Translations under genes and position numbers: made by a program
Notes under the pieces: model-generated
What the model was told of the DNA's origin: nothing
The model's input: only the letters and a program-made list of their open reading frames with translations
Databases searched by the model: none
Part shown: piece by piece, positions 1 through 7,689 of the stretch
Layout of the letters: each line of letters opens with the position of its first letter
Position numbering within the stretch: the first letter of the stretch is position 1
NCBI GenBank assembly: GCA_964487845.1
Contig: CAZASK010000027.1
Coordinates: 1 to 21,237 of the forward strand
Reading direction: 5' to 3'
From: CAZASK01 sp964487845
GTDB lineage: Bacteria > Chlamydiota > Chlamydiia > Chlamydiales > FEN-1388
DNA: 21,237 nt

Positions 1-6
1 TTCTTC

Positions 7-35
7 TTGAGGTGCTTTGGTTTTTTCATGCTAAT
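7..35 (+). promoter_or_regulatory. weak candidate sigma-70-type promoter upstream of the ankyrin-like gene
   Basis: TTGAGG (7-12) and GCTAAT (30-35) each match the -35 and -10 consensus at four of six positions, with a 17-bp spacer, about 30 bases before the ATG at 66. Such matches arise easily by chance in AT-rich DNA, so this is a suggestion only. Bases 1-54 are also open in frame 1 and end in TAA, so they could be the 3' end of a gene lying outside the window. Confidence 0.22.
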
Positions 36-65
36 GCCTTTCAGTGATGTGTAAATCATTAATTT

Positions 66-182
66 ATGAAAAAACTCTTTGTGGCACCTCTTTTTTTTTA
101 CTTTCTGGCGGCAGCAATCCATTTGAGTTTAGTATGTCGAATACTATCTCCGGAGAAATTTAAAGTGAAAATCACCTCTTAG
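66..182 (+). pseudogene. signal-peptide-like 5' segment of the ankyrin-like gene, ended by an in-frame TAG
   Basis: ATG at 66 opens a 38-codon reading frame, MKKLFVAPLFFYFLAAAIHL followed by a short hydrophilic stretch, ending at TAG (180-182). It has two or three basic residues, a hydrophobic core and then a polar region, so it looks like a signal peptide or signal anchor. It is in exactly the same frame as the long coding region that follows, and the 22 codons between the TAG and position 249 are all open. The simplest reading is that 66-2030 was one gene and a single nonsense mutation (or sequencing error) split it. A separate 38-residue peptide is possible but less likely. No strong ribosome binding site precedes 66. 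Confidence 0.55.
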
Positions 183-248
183 CGCCTCTACAAAGATCTT
201 TTAGGACTTTCCAAACACCCTCTTAGAAATCAACCGATTTTAGTACAG

Positions 249-2030
249 TTGGCACAGCAGTCAAAGGGCCATTCTCAAGCACTTCAAGAGCTGGTAGGCA
301 AACTAAATGACTTACTGGATAAGCGTGTTAAAGACCAGATCGATCAGATTCAATTTCAGCGGGCCTGCAAAACTGTTAGAAAAAATATTCAAAAGCTTTT
401 TAGCGAAAATATAAAAAATGGGTGGGCCACCGATAAAGGCACCTATGTGGAAATTCTCAATACTATTGCTAAGTGCGATTATATCCTCTTTTCTACGTGT
501 TTAGACGAACTACGAAAATCTGATTTTCCAGAAGAGAATCGTGTTCTAGAATATAGAGAGCACGATAAGTGTTTTATGCCAAAAGATAAAAAATATGATG
601 TAGGAGTGCTGACAGCAGAATCGGAGTCTGCAAACAAATTGATAGCGTTGAGCGAAAAAGAGAAAGATCCTGTGTGGGAAAGCATGGACAAATCTGAACT
701 GTCCGACTATGTGAAAGAAAATATGGATGCTATCATCCAGTCAGATATAGATAAGATCGGGCTTCTCATCGAAAAGATGGATCGTGAGAAAGTTGACTTT
801 GGAATATGTGACAGTTCGGGATCTACTCTCTTGATGAAGCTTTTGGCCAAGCCTATTTCAGGCACAGTTGAATCAAAATTTCCTGCAGTTATCGATCGAT
901 TAATATATCCGATGACACCCGAGCAGCTTGCTATTCAACAAAATGGAAAACATGCACTGCAATTATTAATGGAAAATGAAAATAAATCGATGAACAATTT
1001 TTCATACCTCGTCAATGCTTTGATGAGAAAACTGCCACTTCAGGCACTTGTTTCCATAACAGATGAGCAAATAGACCAGGCAGCTTCTGCCTATGATAAG
1101 CAACATAGTGACCTTCTGAAGCTGCGCGTACATGGGAAAATACTCGAGCTTGGTGGTACAGTCTTTTTGGAAAAATTACTTATGCTTGCGGTTAATAATT
1201 TTGAATCGCACGAAAGCGAATGTCATCCTATTATAAAAACTATTTTATCCCGATCTGTGAAGATTACGAGCTCAATGCTATCTCAGCTGGAAAAAGATTC
1301 TGATTTTTTTAAGACAATTTTGAAAAAAATGTCTAAAGAGGAAGTTCAGGACTATCTAAAGAACAATCTCGGTCGTCTATTTACGCTCAGCGAATGGCAT
1401 CGCAAGGCGATATTTGAGCAGATGGAGAAGCACAATCTTGATGTGCACACATTTCAAGATGTGAATGGAAATACCTGTCTTATGCTGGCGATTACATCCG
1501 ATATGAAGAATGAGTCATCTCTATCTGGGAATTTTACAAAAAGGGAATTGCTGAACAAGCTTTCAGAAAAAAATAGTGACATTTCTATCAAAAATAAGGA
1601 AGGGAAGACGGCGCTTCAGATGTTATGCGAGCGACAAGAGCCCGACGAACATACTTTCTATAGACTCATAGGAAAATTGCGTACACAAGAGCTGTATGAG
1701 ATGCGTGACAAGGTGCCGAAGAAGTTCAAGGGGAAAGTTGATGTTTTTTTAGGATCATATTTGAAAGAGGGAACGCCGCTTGAGATCGTGAAGTCACTTC
1801 TGCCTTTTATGTCTATTGCTCAGGAAAACAAGCTTCCGGGGCAACCGGTAGATTTTTTTGAGCGAATTCAAGAGAGGCTCAACAAGGAGATACGGGCTGC
1901 TGGGGAAAATGAAATTGGTGATGTTATTGAGAGGCTAAAGCAGGTCAAAGAAAAGAATAAAGAGTCAAATTGGATTAATGAAATGCTAGAGCTTGCCAAC
2001 AAACGTTGGCAAGAGCTCAATACAAAATAG
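249..2030 (+). CDS. degenerate ankyrin-like repeat protein (body of a gene split by TAG at 180)
   Basis: This is a 593-residue hydrophilic, mostly helical protein with no enzyme motif I recognise. Four short blocks resemble ankyrin repeat starts: residues ~187-200 (CDSSGSTLLMKLL), ~230-241 (QNGKHALQLLM), ~403-416 (DVNGNTCLMLAI) and ~447-459 (KNKEGKTALQML). Each has the G-x-T/H-x-L-x-x-L pattern followed by a helix. Ankyrin repeats mediate protein-protein contact and are common in effectors of intracellular bacteria. The TTG at 249 is only a nominal start: no Shine-Dalgarno precedes it, and the first ATG in frame is at 576 (residue 110). That supports an original start at 66. The gene is visibly AT-richer than the aldolase or Rhs genes, consistent with an accessory origin. 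It may now be a pseudogene or may make an N-truncated protein. Function unknown. Confidence 0.7.
   Translation: MAQQSKGHSQALQELVGKLNDLLDKRVKDQIDQIQFQRACKTVRKNIQKLFSENIKNGWATDKGTYVEILNTIAKCDYILFSTCLDELRKSDFPEENRVLEYREHDKCFMPKDKKYDVGVLTAESESANKLIALSEKEKDPVWESMDKSELSDYVKENMDAIIQSDIDKIGLLIEKMDREKVDFGICDSSGSTLLMKLLAKPISGTVESKFPAVIDRLIYPMTPEQLAIQQNGKHALQLLMENENKSMNNFSYLVNALMRKLPLQALVSITDEQIDQAASAYDKQHSDLLKLRVHGKILELGGTVFLEKLLMLAVNNFESHESECHPIIKTILSRSVKITSSMLSQLEKDSDFFKTILKKMSKEEVQDYLKNNLGRLFTLSEWHRKAIFEQMEKHNLDVHTFQDVNGNTCLMLAITSDMKNESSLSGNFTKRELLNKLSEKNSDISIKNKEGKTALQMLCERQEPDEHTFYRLIGKLRTQELYEMRDKVPKKFKGKVDVFLGSYLKEGTPLEIVKSLLPFMSIAQENKLPGQPVDFFERIQERLNKEIRAAGENEIGDVIERLKQVKEKNKESNWINEMLELANKRWQELNTK
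1989..2018 (+). other. strong hairpin overlapping the 3' end of the ankyrin-like gene
   Basis: GAGCTTGCCAAC (1989-2000) pairs with GTTGGCAAG plus CTC (2005-2018, with a two-base bulge) across the loop AAAC. It ends 12 bases before the end of the TAG stop at 2028-2030. No T-run follows, so it is not a canonical intrinsic terminator. It could still protect the 3' end of the transcript from decay or contribute to termination. Confidence 0.4.
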
Positions 2031-2116
2031 CCATCTCCTACAGCATCATCCGCTTTGAGAAAAAAGAGGCTTCATGTAGGATCGACATATATGGCTTTAT
2101 CTAGAAGAGGGTAAAT

Positions 2117-3367
2117 ATGGAAAAAAGCAGTGTCGCCGTTCTCTCGCATACAGCTTCTCCAAAAATCGCAAGCTCGGTTTTTGAGTGGGTAGATGCAAGG
2201 CGTCTTTCGATAGCCCCTGTGCTGACGAGCCTTCTTTCGCTTCTCTACTTTTCCCAGGCTCCATCACATGACGCACTTCTTTTTTCTGCAGTCGCCTTTA
2301 CAGGTGTCGCCTTGAGTACTCAGTTCTCTCGTGTTGGTATGGCTATTTCCATCCTCTTTCAACTTGCCTTTTTCGCCTCTAGTGTCTTTCATGGGCAAGC
2401 TTTTGAAGTGGCCCCACTATTCTTTTCTACTGCGGCGATATTAGCTGCTTACATCGGCTACTTAGTCGCTGAAGTAGACAGGCCGGCTGTAGACAACTCT
2501 GCAGCAGATGCTTCAGCGCACACAGCTAAGTTGATTGAACGAGTAGAAGCGCAAGAAAGTGAGGCACTGCAGTTTCATCAGCAGATACAGAGTATCCTTG
2601 AACGGACAACAGCAGTAGCAGAAGAGCGCGAAGCTCTCTTGATAGAAAAAAAGGCTCTGCAAGCACGGTATGACACAGAGCAGAGGCAAAATCAGCTGCT
2701 GTCACACAAGCTCCATGAGCTGCATAATGAGCTTGCTGCGCAAAATGTAGAGATTGCAATGCTGCGACCACTCGAAGCAAAGGTGGCTCATCAAGAGCAA
2801 GAGCTGCAAGGTGTGCGACATGCGCTTTCTTGTGTTCAAGCGGAGGCTTCTTGCGCAGAACCTCTCAAGGCAAAAGCAGAGGCGCTCGAGCTTCTTTTAA
2901 AAGAGAGCGTGGAAGTCATTGACGCCATGCAAAAGGAAAGAGAGCAGCTCATAGCACGTGATGACGAGATGCGAAAGGAGCTTTCTGACTATGAGTGCAA
3001 GCTCACTGCGCTTCTGCAAAGAGAAAAAGCTGTTTTAGAAGAGTATGTCCCAGAAGAGTGTGGAGAAGATGCTGCCAAGTACAAGCAGCTGAGGCAGCAG
3101 TTCGCTGAAAAATCTGAAGTCCTTGACAGCACAAGAAAGCAGCTTTTCCAAGCAGAGCAGCAAGTCGTCTTATTACAAAAGCAGCTCGCGGAGCCAGCCG
3201 AAGATAGCGTGCTTCTTACAAAAGAGATAGCCGTGCTCGAAGAGTGCCAGCATCAGATGGAAAAACTCTATAAAAAAGAGATCGAGGCTTATGAACAGCT
3301 TGTCGAGGTGCTCTTTCAGCAGATTAATGCATCCACGGCGTCAGTATCTCATGACCATCAGGCGTGA
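2117..3367 (+). CDS. four-helix membrane protein with long cytosolic or lumenal coiled coil
   Basis: This 416-residue protein has no cleavable signal peptide. Four hydrophobic segments lie in the first third, at about residues 30-47, 53-68, 72-92 and 97-119. From ~125 to the C-terminus it is almost pure coiled coil, rich in Glu, Gln, Lys and Leu with heptad-like spacing (for example EQELQGVRHAL and EAKVAHQEQELQ). The start at 2117 has a good ribosome binding site, AGAGGG, five bases upstream. The plan of a clustered hydrophobic domain plus coiled coil recalls chlamydial inclusion-membrane proteins, but those usually carry a bilobed two-helix hairpin rather than four helices. I therefore call it a membrane coiled-coil protein of unknown role. 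Its 3' end overlaps the end of the convergent methionine aminopeptidase gene by 44 bases. Confidence 0.8.
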   Translation: MEKSSVAVLSHTASPKIASSVFEWVDARRLSIAPVLTSLLSLLYFSQAPSHDALLFSAVAFTGVALSTQFSRVGMAISILFQLAFFASSVFHGQAFEVAPLFFSTAAILAAYIGYLVAEVDRPAVDNSAADASAHTAKLIERVEAQESEALQFHQQIQSILERTTAVAEEREALLIEKKALQARYDTEQRQNQLLSHKLHELHNELAAQNVEIAMLRPLEAKVAHQEQELQGVRHALSCVQAEASCAEPLKAKAEALELLLKESVEVIDAMQKEREQLIARDDEMRKELSDYECKLTALLQREKAVLEEYVPEECGEDAAKYKQLRQQFAEKSEVLDSTRKQLFQAEQQVVLLQKQLAEPAEDSVLLTKEIAVLEECQHQMEKLYKKEIEAYEQLVEVLFQQINASTASVSHDHQA

Positions 3368-4208
3368 CAAGTATAGTATGCTCCCACTGTGCTGACGCTT
3401 TCTGATCACGTGTCCTCGCTGTCCAGTGGTCGCTTTTATCCACTACAGCATCTGGCACTCCGGCGTTGATCATCGGCTCAATAGTAAAGGTCATCCCTGC
3501 TACGAGTGGAATGTCAACGCTATTTTTATAGTGAGGGATATGTGGAGGCTCATGAAAGCGCACTCCTACTCCATGGCCTACATATTGCGTCACGACGCTA
3601 CATGAGTAAGATTCTGCGACAGCTTGAATGACAGCGCCAATGTCTGATACAAGAGCTCCAGGCTTTACTACCTCTATCGACTCCATCAAGCAGGCAAAGG
3701 AGGCATCGACGACACGCTGTCTCTCTTCGCTCACGGCACCTATCACTACCATCTTGCTGCAGTCGCCATAGTAGCCATCTACTATGCTCGTTACATCGAT
3801 ATTGAGAATATCTCCTTCTTCAAGAGGCCTTGCATCGGGGATGCCATGGCAGATAACTTCATTCAGAGATGTGCATATGCTTTTTGGAAAAGGAGGGTTT
3901 CCATAGCCGAGTGGGGCGGGGGTGGCACCCTGTTCTGTATGCAGCTGTCGCGACAAGATATCTAGCTCTTCTGTCGTCGTGCCCTTCTTGGCCGCTTTGC
4001 ACAGAGTGTCCAATATCGCTGCTGCAACGTGGCCAGCTCTACGTATTCCGGCAATCTCTTCTTCGGTTTTCATGAGAATGCCATACTGCTGCAGATAGTG
4101 CTCACGCGTGTGAGTCTTTGATCCTGTGCTGGCATGGGCTACAGGGAAGTGGCATTTTTTCCACTTTTGTCCGCTCCCGCACCAGCAGAGGTCGTTACGA
4201 CCTATCAT
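3324..4208 (-). CDS. map: methionine aminopeptidase, type I, with N-terminal SEC-C zinc motif
   Basis: The enzyme removes the initiator methionine from nascent cytosolic proteins. At 294 residues it matches the size I recall for chlamydial MetAP. Residues 8-20 form the SEC-C motif C-x-C-x8-C-H (CWCGSG...KCH), which binds zinc and is thought to help ribosome association; this extension is characteristic of chlamydial MetAPs. The catalytic domain has all five di-metal ligands: Asp in NIDVT, Asp in GDCSK, His in VGHGVG, Glu in FTIEPMI and Glu in QWEHT. The frame extends upstream to 4343, but ATG at 4206-4208 is the right start: it gives MIGRNDLCWCG directly, and its ATGA overlaps the aldolase stop codon. 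The gene is therefore probably translated by coupling from the aldolase mRNA. Its stop lies inside the convergent coiled-coil gene. Confidence 0.95.
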   Translation of the reverse strand: MIGRNDLCWCGSGQKWKKCHFPVAHASTGSKTHTREHYLQQYGILMKTEEEIAGIRRAGHVAAAILDTLCKAAKKGTTTEELDILSRQLHTEQGATPAPLGYGNPPFPKSICTSLNEVICHGIPDARPLEEGDILNIDVTSIVDGYYGDCSKMVVIGAVSEERQRVVDASFACLMESIEVVKPGALVSDIGAVIQAVAESYSCSVVTQYVGHGVGVRFHEPPHIPHYKNSVDIPLVAGMTFTIEPMINAGVPDAVVDKSDHWTARTRDQKASAQWEHTILVTPDGHEILTPWMH

Positions 4209-5287
4209 AGATGTATCTTTCTCGGCTTTGCACTTTCGCCATACTTGCCGGCGATATATTCTTTTGCCATCTGCTCTAAGGTGACATATGGCACATGAGG
4301 CGCATGGCCTGCCTGGCCAAACTGCTGCATCCTCTCTTCGCACACCTTTTGCATGGCAGCTCGTGCCTCTTTCATATAGGCGCGCAAGTCAAACTCAGCA
4401 GGCTTTTCTGTGAGCACTTTGCGGATAGCTCCTGTCATCGCAAGTCTGTTGTCGGTGTCTACGTTGATTTTACGAACGCCAGCTTGGATGCCGCGCTGTA
4501 TTTCCTCGACAGGGACGCCGTAAGTTTCTGGTATCTTGCCGCCATATTGGTTGATGATAGCAAGGAGCGACTGCGGCACTGAGCTGCTGCCATGCATCAC
4601 GATATGGCAGTGGGGGATTTTTTTGTGGATTTCCAAAATGCGCTCGATGACAAGTACCTGGCCTGTCGGCTTCTTACTAAATTTATAGGCGCCATGGCTT
4701 GTCCCTATAGCTACTGCCAAAGCGTCGACACCTGTTCTTTGTACAAAGTCTACCGCCTGATCAGGATCTGTCAAGAGCTGCTCCAAGGTAAGCTTGCCCT
4801 CAGCACCATGGCCATCTTCTTTATCTCCAGAGAGCTTTTCCAAAGAGCCCAGGCAGCCAAGCTCGCCTTCTACGGAGACGCCGACAGCGTGCGCGATGTC
4901 CACTACGTGGCGCGTCACAGCGACATTATATTCGTAGCTACTTGGTGTTTTGCCATCTTCGTTTAAGGAGCCGTCCATCATCACGCTTGTAAAGCCCTGT
5001 TTGATGGCGCTGATGCAGGTCTCTGGTCCGTTGCCATGGTCTTGGTGCATGACGACAGGGATTTCAGGGTAGAGCTCTGCTGCTGCTATCATCAGATGGC
5101 GTAAAAAGGCATCATTGGTGTACTGCCTTGCACCTCGGCTAGCCTGGACGATGACAGGACTTTTTGTCGCCCGTGCTGCCTCCATGATAGCCTGGATTTG
5201 CTCCATGTTGTTGACATTCAGCGCGCAGACGCCAAAGGTGTGCTGGGCTGCATAATCGAGCAAAGGACGCATAGGGATAAGTGCCAT
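4205..5287 (-). CDS. fba: class II fructose-bisphosphate aldolase (CbbA/Fba type)
   Basis: This is a 360-residue zinc-dependent aldolase that interconverts fructose 1,6-bisphosphate with dihydroxyacetone phosphate and glyceraldehyde 3-phosphate in glycolysis and gluconeogenesis. Diagnostic stretches are NVNNMEQIQAI near the N-terminus, the zinc-ligand motif HQDHG, VEGELGCLGSLE, the phosphate-binding VMHGSSSVP, and RKINVDTDNRLAMTGAIRK. The overall pattern fits the CbbA subtype. The start at 5285-5287 has a strong ribosome binding site (AAGAGGAGAA about 7 bases upstream on the minus strand). It is the first gene of a two-gene unit with map, overlapping it by four bases (ATGA). Chlamydia species that infect animals use a class I DhnA-type aldolase instead, to my knowledge, so a class II enzyme points to an environmental relative or another lineage. 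Confidence 0.95.
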   Translation of the reverse strand: MALIPMRPLLDYAAQHTFGVCALNVNNMEQIQAIMEAARATKSPVIVQASRGARQYTNDAFLRHLMIAAAELYPEIPVVMHQDHGNGPETCISAIKQGFTSVMMDGSLNEDGKTPSSYEYNVAVTRHVVDIAHAVGVSVEGELGCLGSLEKLSGDKEDGHGAEGKLTLEQLLTDPDQAVDFVQRTGVDALAVAIGTSHGAYKFSKKPTGQVLVIERILEIHKKIPHCHIVMHGSSSVPQSLLAIINQYGGKIPETYGVPVEEIQRGIQAGVRKINVDTDNRLAMTGAIRKVLTEKPAEFDLRAYMKEARAAMQKVCEERMQQFGQAGHAPHVPYVTLEQMAKEYIAGKYGESAKPRKIHL

Positions 5288-5349
5288 GTCTACATTCTCC
5301 TCTTTTTAGTTGACTCCTTATAACAATAGAGTCTAGTTTTTGGATAGTA

Positions 5350-5515
5350 GAGGAAATTGCAAAACTTGCGTTTGGGGCCAAATCTGCCCTTTTTTCGTCG
5401 GATTCAGATTTTTCGTAAATCGCCTATGGCCAAGAGGATATGTCGATTTGCGAAAAACCGAACCGACAAAAAAATCATCGAATTTGGCCTCCAGAGCGAG
5501 TTTTGCAATTCCCTC
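5350..5515. repeat. 166-bp long imperfect inverted repeat in the divergent intergenic region
   Basis: The left arm (5350-5422) and right arm (5444-5515) are reverse complements over about 72 bases with a 21-base centre. In the outer 34 positions 28 match by hand alignment, including GGAATTGCAAAACTCGC-like and GGCCAAAT blocks. The inner part pairs TCGTCGG with CCGAC and TTTTTCGTAAATCG with CGATTTGCGAAAAA. It fills most of the 250-base gap between the aldolase and the DUF255 gene and carries no coding sequence I can support. Size and structure suit a miniature mobile element (MITE-like) or a dispersed palindromic repeat; a structured RNA leader is an alternative. I see no clear target-site duplication at its ends. 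Confidence 0.75.
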
Positions 5516-5537
5516 AGTAGTAAACGGGATTGTGCTG

Positions 5538-7601
5538 ATGAGTGAAAAAGAGTTTTCAAACAGGCTCTCTAAGGAAAAGTCGCCCTATCTGCTCCAGCAC
5601 GCCTATAATCCAGTAGACTGGTATCCTTGGGGAGAAGAGGCCTTTCAAGCAGCACGAGATCGTGATATCCCTATATTTTTGTCGATAGGCTATGCCACCT
5701 GTCATTGGTGCCATGTCATGGAGCGAGAGTCCTTTGAAGATCTTGAAGTAGCCATGGCACTGAATCAACATTTTATCTGTATAAAGGTAGATCGTGAGGA
5801 GATGCCTGATGTCGACTCTCTCTATATGGAATTTGCACAAACGATGCTTATAGGAGTAGCTGGCTGGCCGCTCAATCTCATGCTTACTCCGGATCTCAAG
5901 CCATTTTTCGCTTCTACCTATATTCCCAAGCACTCCTCAGCAGGTATGGTAGGGATATTAGAGCTGATACAAAAAATTCATGAGCTGTGGACGAGTGAGG
6001 CAAGGCAGCGGCTTACTCTGCAGTCTGAAAAGATAGTCGAAATTCTGAGACATCATGTCCACATGAAAGGAAAGACGCTCCCTCTTTCGACTACCGTAGA
6101 GCAGGCGCAAGAAATATTGTTCAAGATTGCAGATCCTGTCTATGGAGGTATGCGAGGTGCTCCCAAATTTCCACTCGGTTATCAAGCAAATTTTTTATTA
6201 AGAAGCTATCTTACTACTAAAGATGCAAGGGCGCTCTTTCTTGTCGAAAAAACGCTCGATATGATGCATCGCGGTGGCATCTATGATCATTTAGGTGGTG
6301 GATTTTCACGCTACAGCACAGATGAAAAGTGGCTCGTGCCACACTTTGAGAAGATGCTCTATGACAATGCGCTGCTTGCTCTTGGCTATCTAGAGGCGTG
6401 GCGAATTACACGAAGAACATGGTATCGCACGATAACAGATGAAATCTTGGGCTATGTCATGCGAGAGATGACAGATACTGATGGTGGGTTTTATAGTGCT
6501 GAAGATGCGGAAAGTGATGGCGTAGAAGGGCATTATTACACGTGGACGAAAGATGAGTTGATGACGATTGTGGGCGCCGAATCAGGAGAGCTTATCTTAG
6601 AGTATTTTGGTGTCGATGAGTATGGCAACTTTGCAGATCGCTCGGTGCTTTCTACCTATCGCACACAAGAAGAATTTGCTCAGATGCATGGACTTGATGA
6701 AAAAGAGTGGTCACTCATTCTGCAAGAGGCGAAAAAAAAGCTGTTTCATGAAAGGCAGAAGAGAACACATCCATTCAAAGATAAAAAAATTCTCACTGGC
6801 TGGAATGGGATGATGATACGCGCCTTTGCTGAGGCAGGCCATTTCTTCTTCGATGAGAAGTATATTGAGGTAGCTACGAAGGCTGCTTGCTGTATTCGAC
6901 AATCTTTATGGAAGAATGGAGAGCTCAAACGTCGCCTCATGGATGGCGAGGTGGCTCATCATGCAGTCCTTGATGATTATGCATACCTTATCAGCGGCCT
7001 TCTGAGCCTTTTTGAAGCAACAGGAGATGGCGACTGGATAGCGTGGGCGATGCAGCTTGCAGAAGTGCTCGAGCGTGATTTTAAAGAACTCGATGGGGCA
7101 TTTTTTCAAAGTGGTGGAAAAGATACGCATCTTCTCATCAGAAAATGTCAATTTTCTGATGGCGCAGAGCCCTCTGGAAATGCGGTTCATGCAGAAAACT
7201 TGCTCAGACTCTATCAGCTCACAGCGGATCGTCAGTATCTTGCGCAAGCAGAAGACATCTTTCGCGCGGTGAAGCAATATGTAGAGACCTATTCGCTTGG
7301 ATATTGCTACCATCTCACTGCCTTATTGCGATACTATGACAAGAAAAAAGCAATGCTTGTTATCGTGCCTGGAGAAAATAAAGAGCTTGTGGTCTATATA
7401 CAAGCGCTGATCACAAAGCATGCTCTACTCCATCATATGAGCGTGCAACCCAAAAATAAAGATGCGCTATGTCATATTCCTCTCATTGCCAATAAAGTGG
7501 CGAAAGACAACAAAACGACTTTGTACATATGTCGTGAAGGTTTTTGTTCAGAGCCTCTTACAGATATAGAGTCCATCGAAGAAGCAATGCGTCTTTTATA
7601 G
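5538..7601 (+). CDS. DUF255 / YyaL-SPATA20 family thioredoxin-fold protein
   Basis: This 687-residue protein belongs to the family of bacterial YyaL and eukaryotic SPATA20. Residues ~4-165 are the thioredoxin-like DUF255 domain, starting NRLSKEKSPYLLQHAYNPVDW, with CHWC at 55-58 and the cis-proline region AGWPLNLML at ~108-116. The rest is an alpha/alpha-barrel resembling glycoside-processing and N-acylglucosamine 2-epimerase-like folds, with conserved blocks APKFPLG, GGIYDHLGGGFSRYS, HFEKMLYDNALL and FYSAEDAESDG. The biochemical activity of the family is not firmly established. The frame is open back to 5340, but that extension runs through the inverted repeat and has no family similarity, whereas ATG at 5538 begins just before the conserved N-terminus. 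Only a weak GGGA precedes it. No signal peptide, so probably cytosolic. Confidence 0.92.
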   Translation: MSEKEFSNRLSKEKSPYLLQHAYNPVDWYPWGEEAFQAARDRDIPIFLSIGYATCHWCHVMERESFEDLEVAMALNQHFICIKVDREEMPDVDSLYMEFAQTMLIGVAGWPLNLMLTPDLKPFFASTYIPKHSSAGMVGILELIQKIHELWTSEARQRLTLQSEKIVEILRHHVHMKGKTLPLSTTVEQAQEILFKIADPVYGGMRGAPKFPLGYQANFLLRSYLTTKDARALFLVEKTLDMMHRGGIYDHLGGGFSRYSTDEKWLVPHFEKMLYDNALLALGYLEAWRITRRTWYRTITDEILGYVMREMTDTDGGFYSAEDAESDGVEGHYYTWTKDELMTIVGAESGELILEYFGVDEYGNFADRSVLSTYRTQEEFAQMHGLDEKEWSLILQEAKKKLFHERQKRTHPFKDKKILTGWNGMMIRAFAEAGHFFFDEKYIEVATKAACCIRQSLWKNGELKRRLMDGEVAHHAVLDDYAYLISGLLSLFEATGDGDWIAWAMQLAEVLERDFKELDGAFFQSGGKDTHLLIRKCQFSDGAEPSGNAVHAENLLRLYQLTADRQYLAQAEDIFRAVKQYVETYSLGYCYHLTALLRYYDKKKAMLVIVPGENKELVVYIQALITKHALLHHMSVQPKNKDALCHIPLIANKVAKDNKTTLYICREGFCSEPLTDIESIEEAMRLL

Positions 7602-7620
7602 ACGATACTCGTCTGTAAAA
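7594..7620 (+). terminator. hairpin over the DUF255 stop codon, possible terminator
   Basis: TTTTATAGACGA (7594-7605) pairs with TCGTCTGTAAAA (7609-7620) over a three-base loop, twelve pairs including one G-T wobble. The stem includes the TAG stop. The downstream bases are AT-rich (ATTTCTATT) but lack a clean T-run, so termination is plausible rather than clear. The structure is near-palindromic and would form on either strand. Confidence 0.45.
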
Positions 7621-7657
7621 ATTTCTATTGCAGAAAAAAATATTTATCTTTACAAGT

Positions 7658-7688
7658 CACAACCTTGATTCAAATTCTTTAGGTTGTG
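7658..7688 (+). promoter_or_regulatory. hairpin abutting the rhs start codon and covering its ribosome binding site
   Basis: CACAACCT (7658-7665) is a perfect reverse complement of AGGTTGTG (7681-7688), with a 15-base loop. The right arm contains the only Shine-Dalgarno-like bases (AGG, 7681-7683) and ends one base before the ATG at 7690. If the transcript starts upstream of 7658, folding would hide the ribosome binding site, giving a possible translational brake on the Rhs gene. No regulator or ligand can be read from the sequence. Confidence 0.45.
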
Positions 7689-7689
7689 T

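Noticed and set aside
66..2030. TAG as a recoded sense codon in this genome
   Set aside because: Intact genes in the same window (prfC, the TPR gene, the fourth secreted protein) end with TAG, and no selenocysteine- or pyrrolysine-type context is visible.
2036..2081. Inverted repeat TCCTACA/TGTAGGA between the ankyrin-like and coiled-coil genes
   Set aside because: Seven base pairs around a 32-base loop and no T-run; too weak for a terminator call.
3869..4075. Open frame on the plus strand opposite map
   Set aside because: It lies wholly within the well-supported methionine aminopeptidase gene, with no ribosome binding site and no family features.
4292..4966. Two open frames on the plus strand opposite the aldolase gene
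   Set aside because: They are antisense shadows of a strongly conserved enzyme, with no start signal and unlike any recognisable protein.
7628..7656. TTGCAG and TACAAG as a promoter for rhs
   Set aside because: Matches to consensus are poor, and the start it implies would cut into the left arm of the RBS hairpin; kept only as a caveat.
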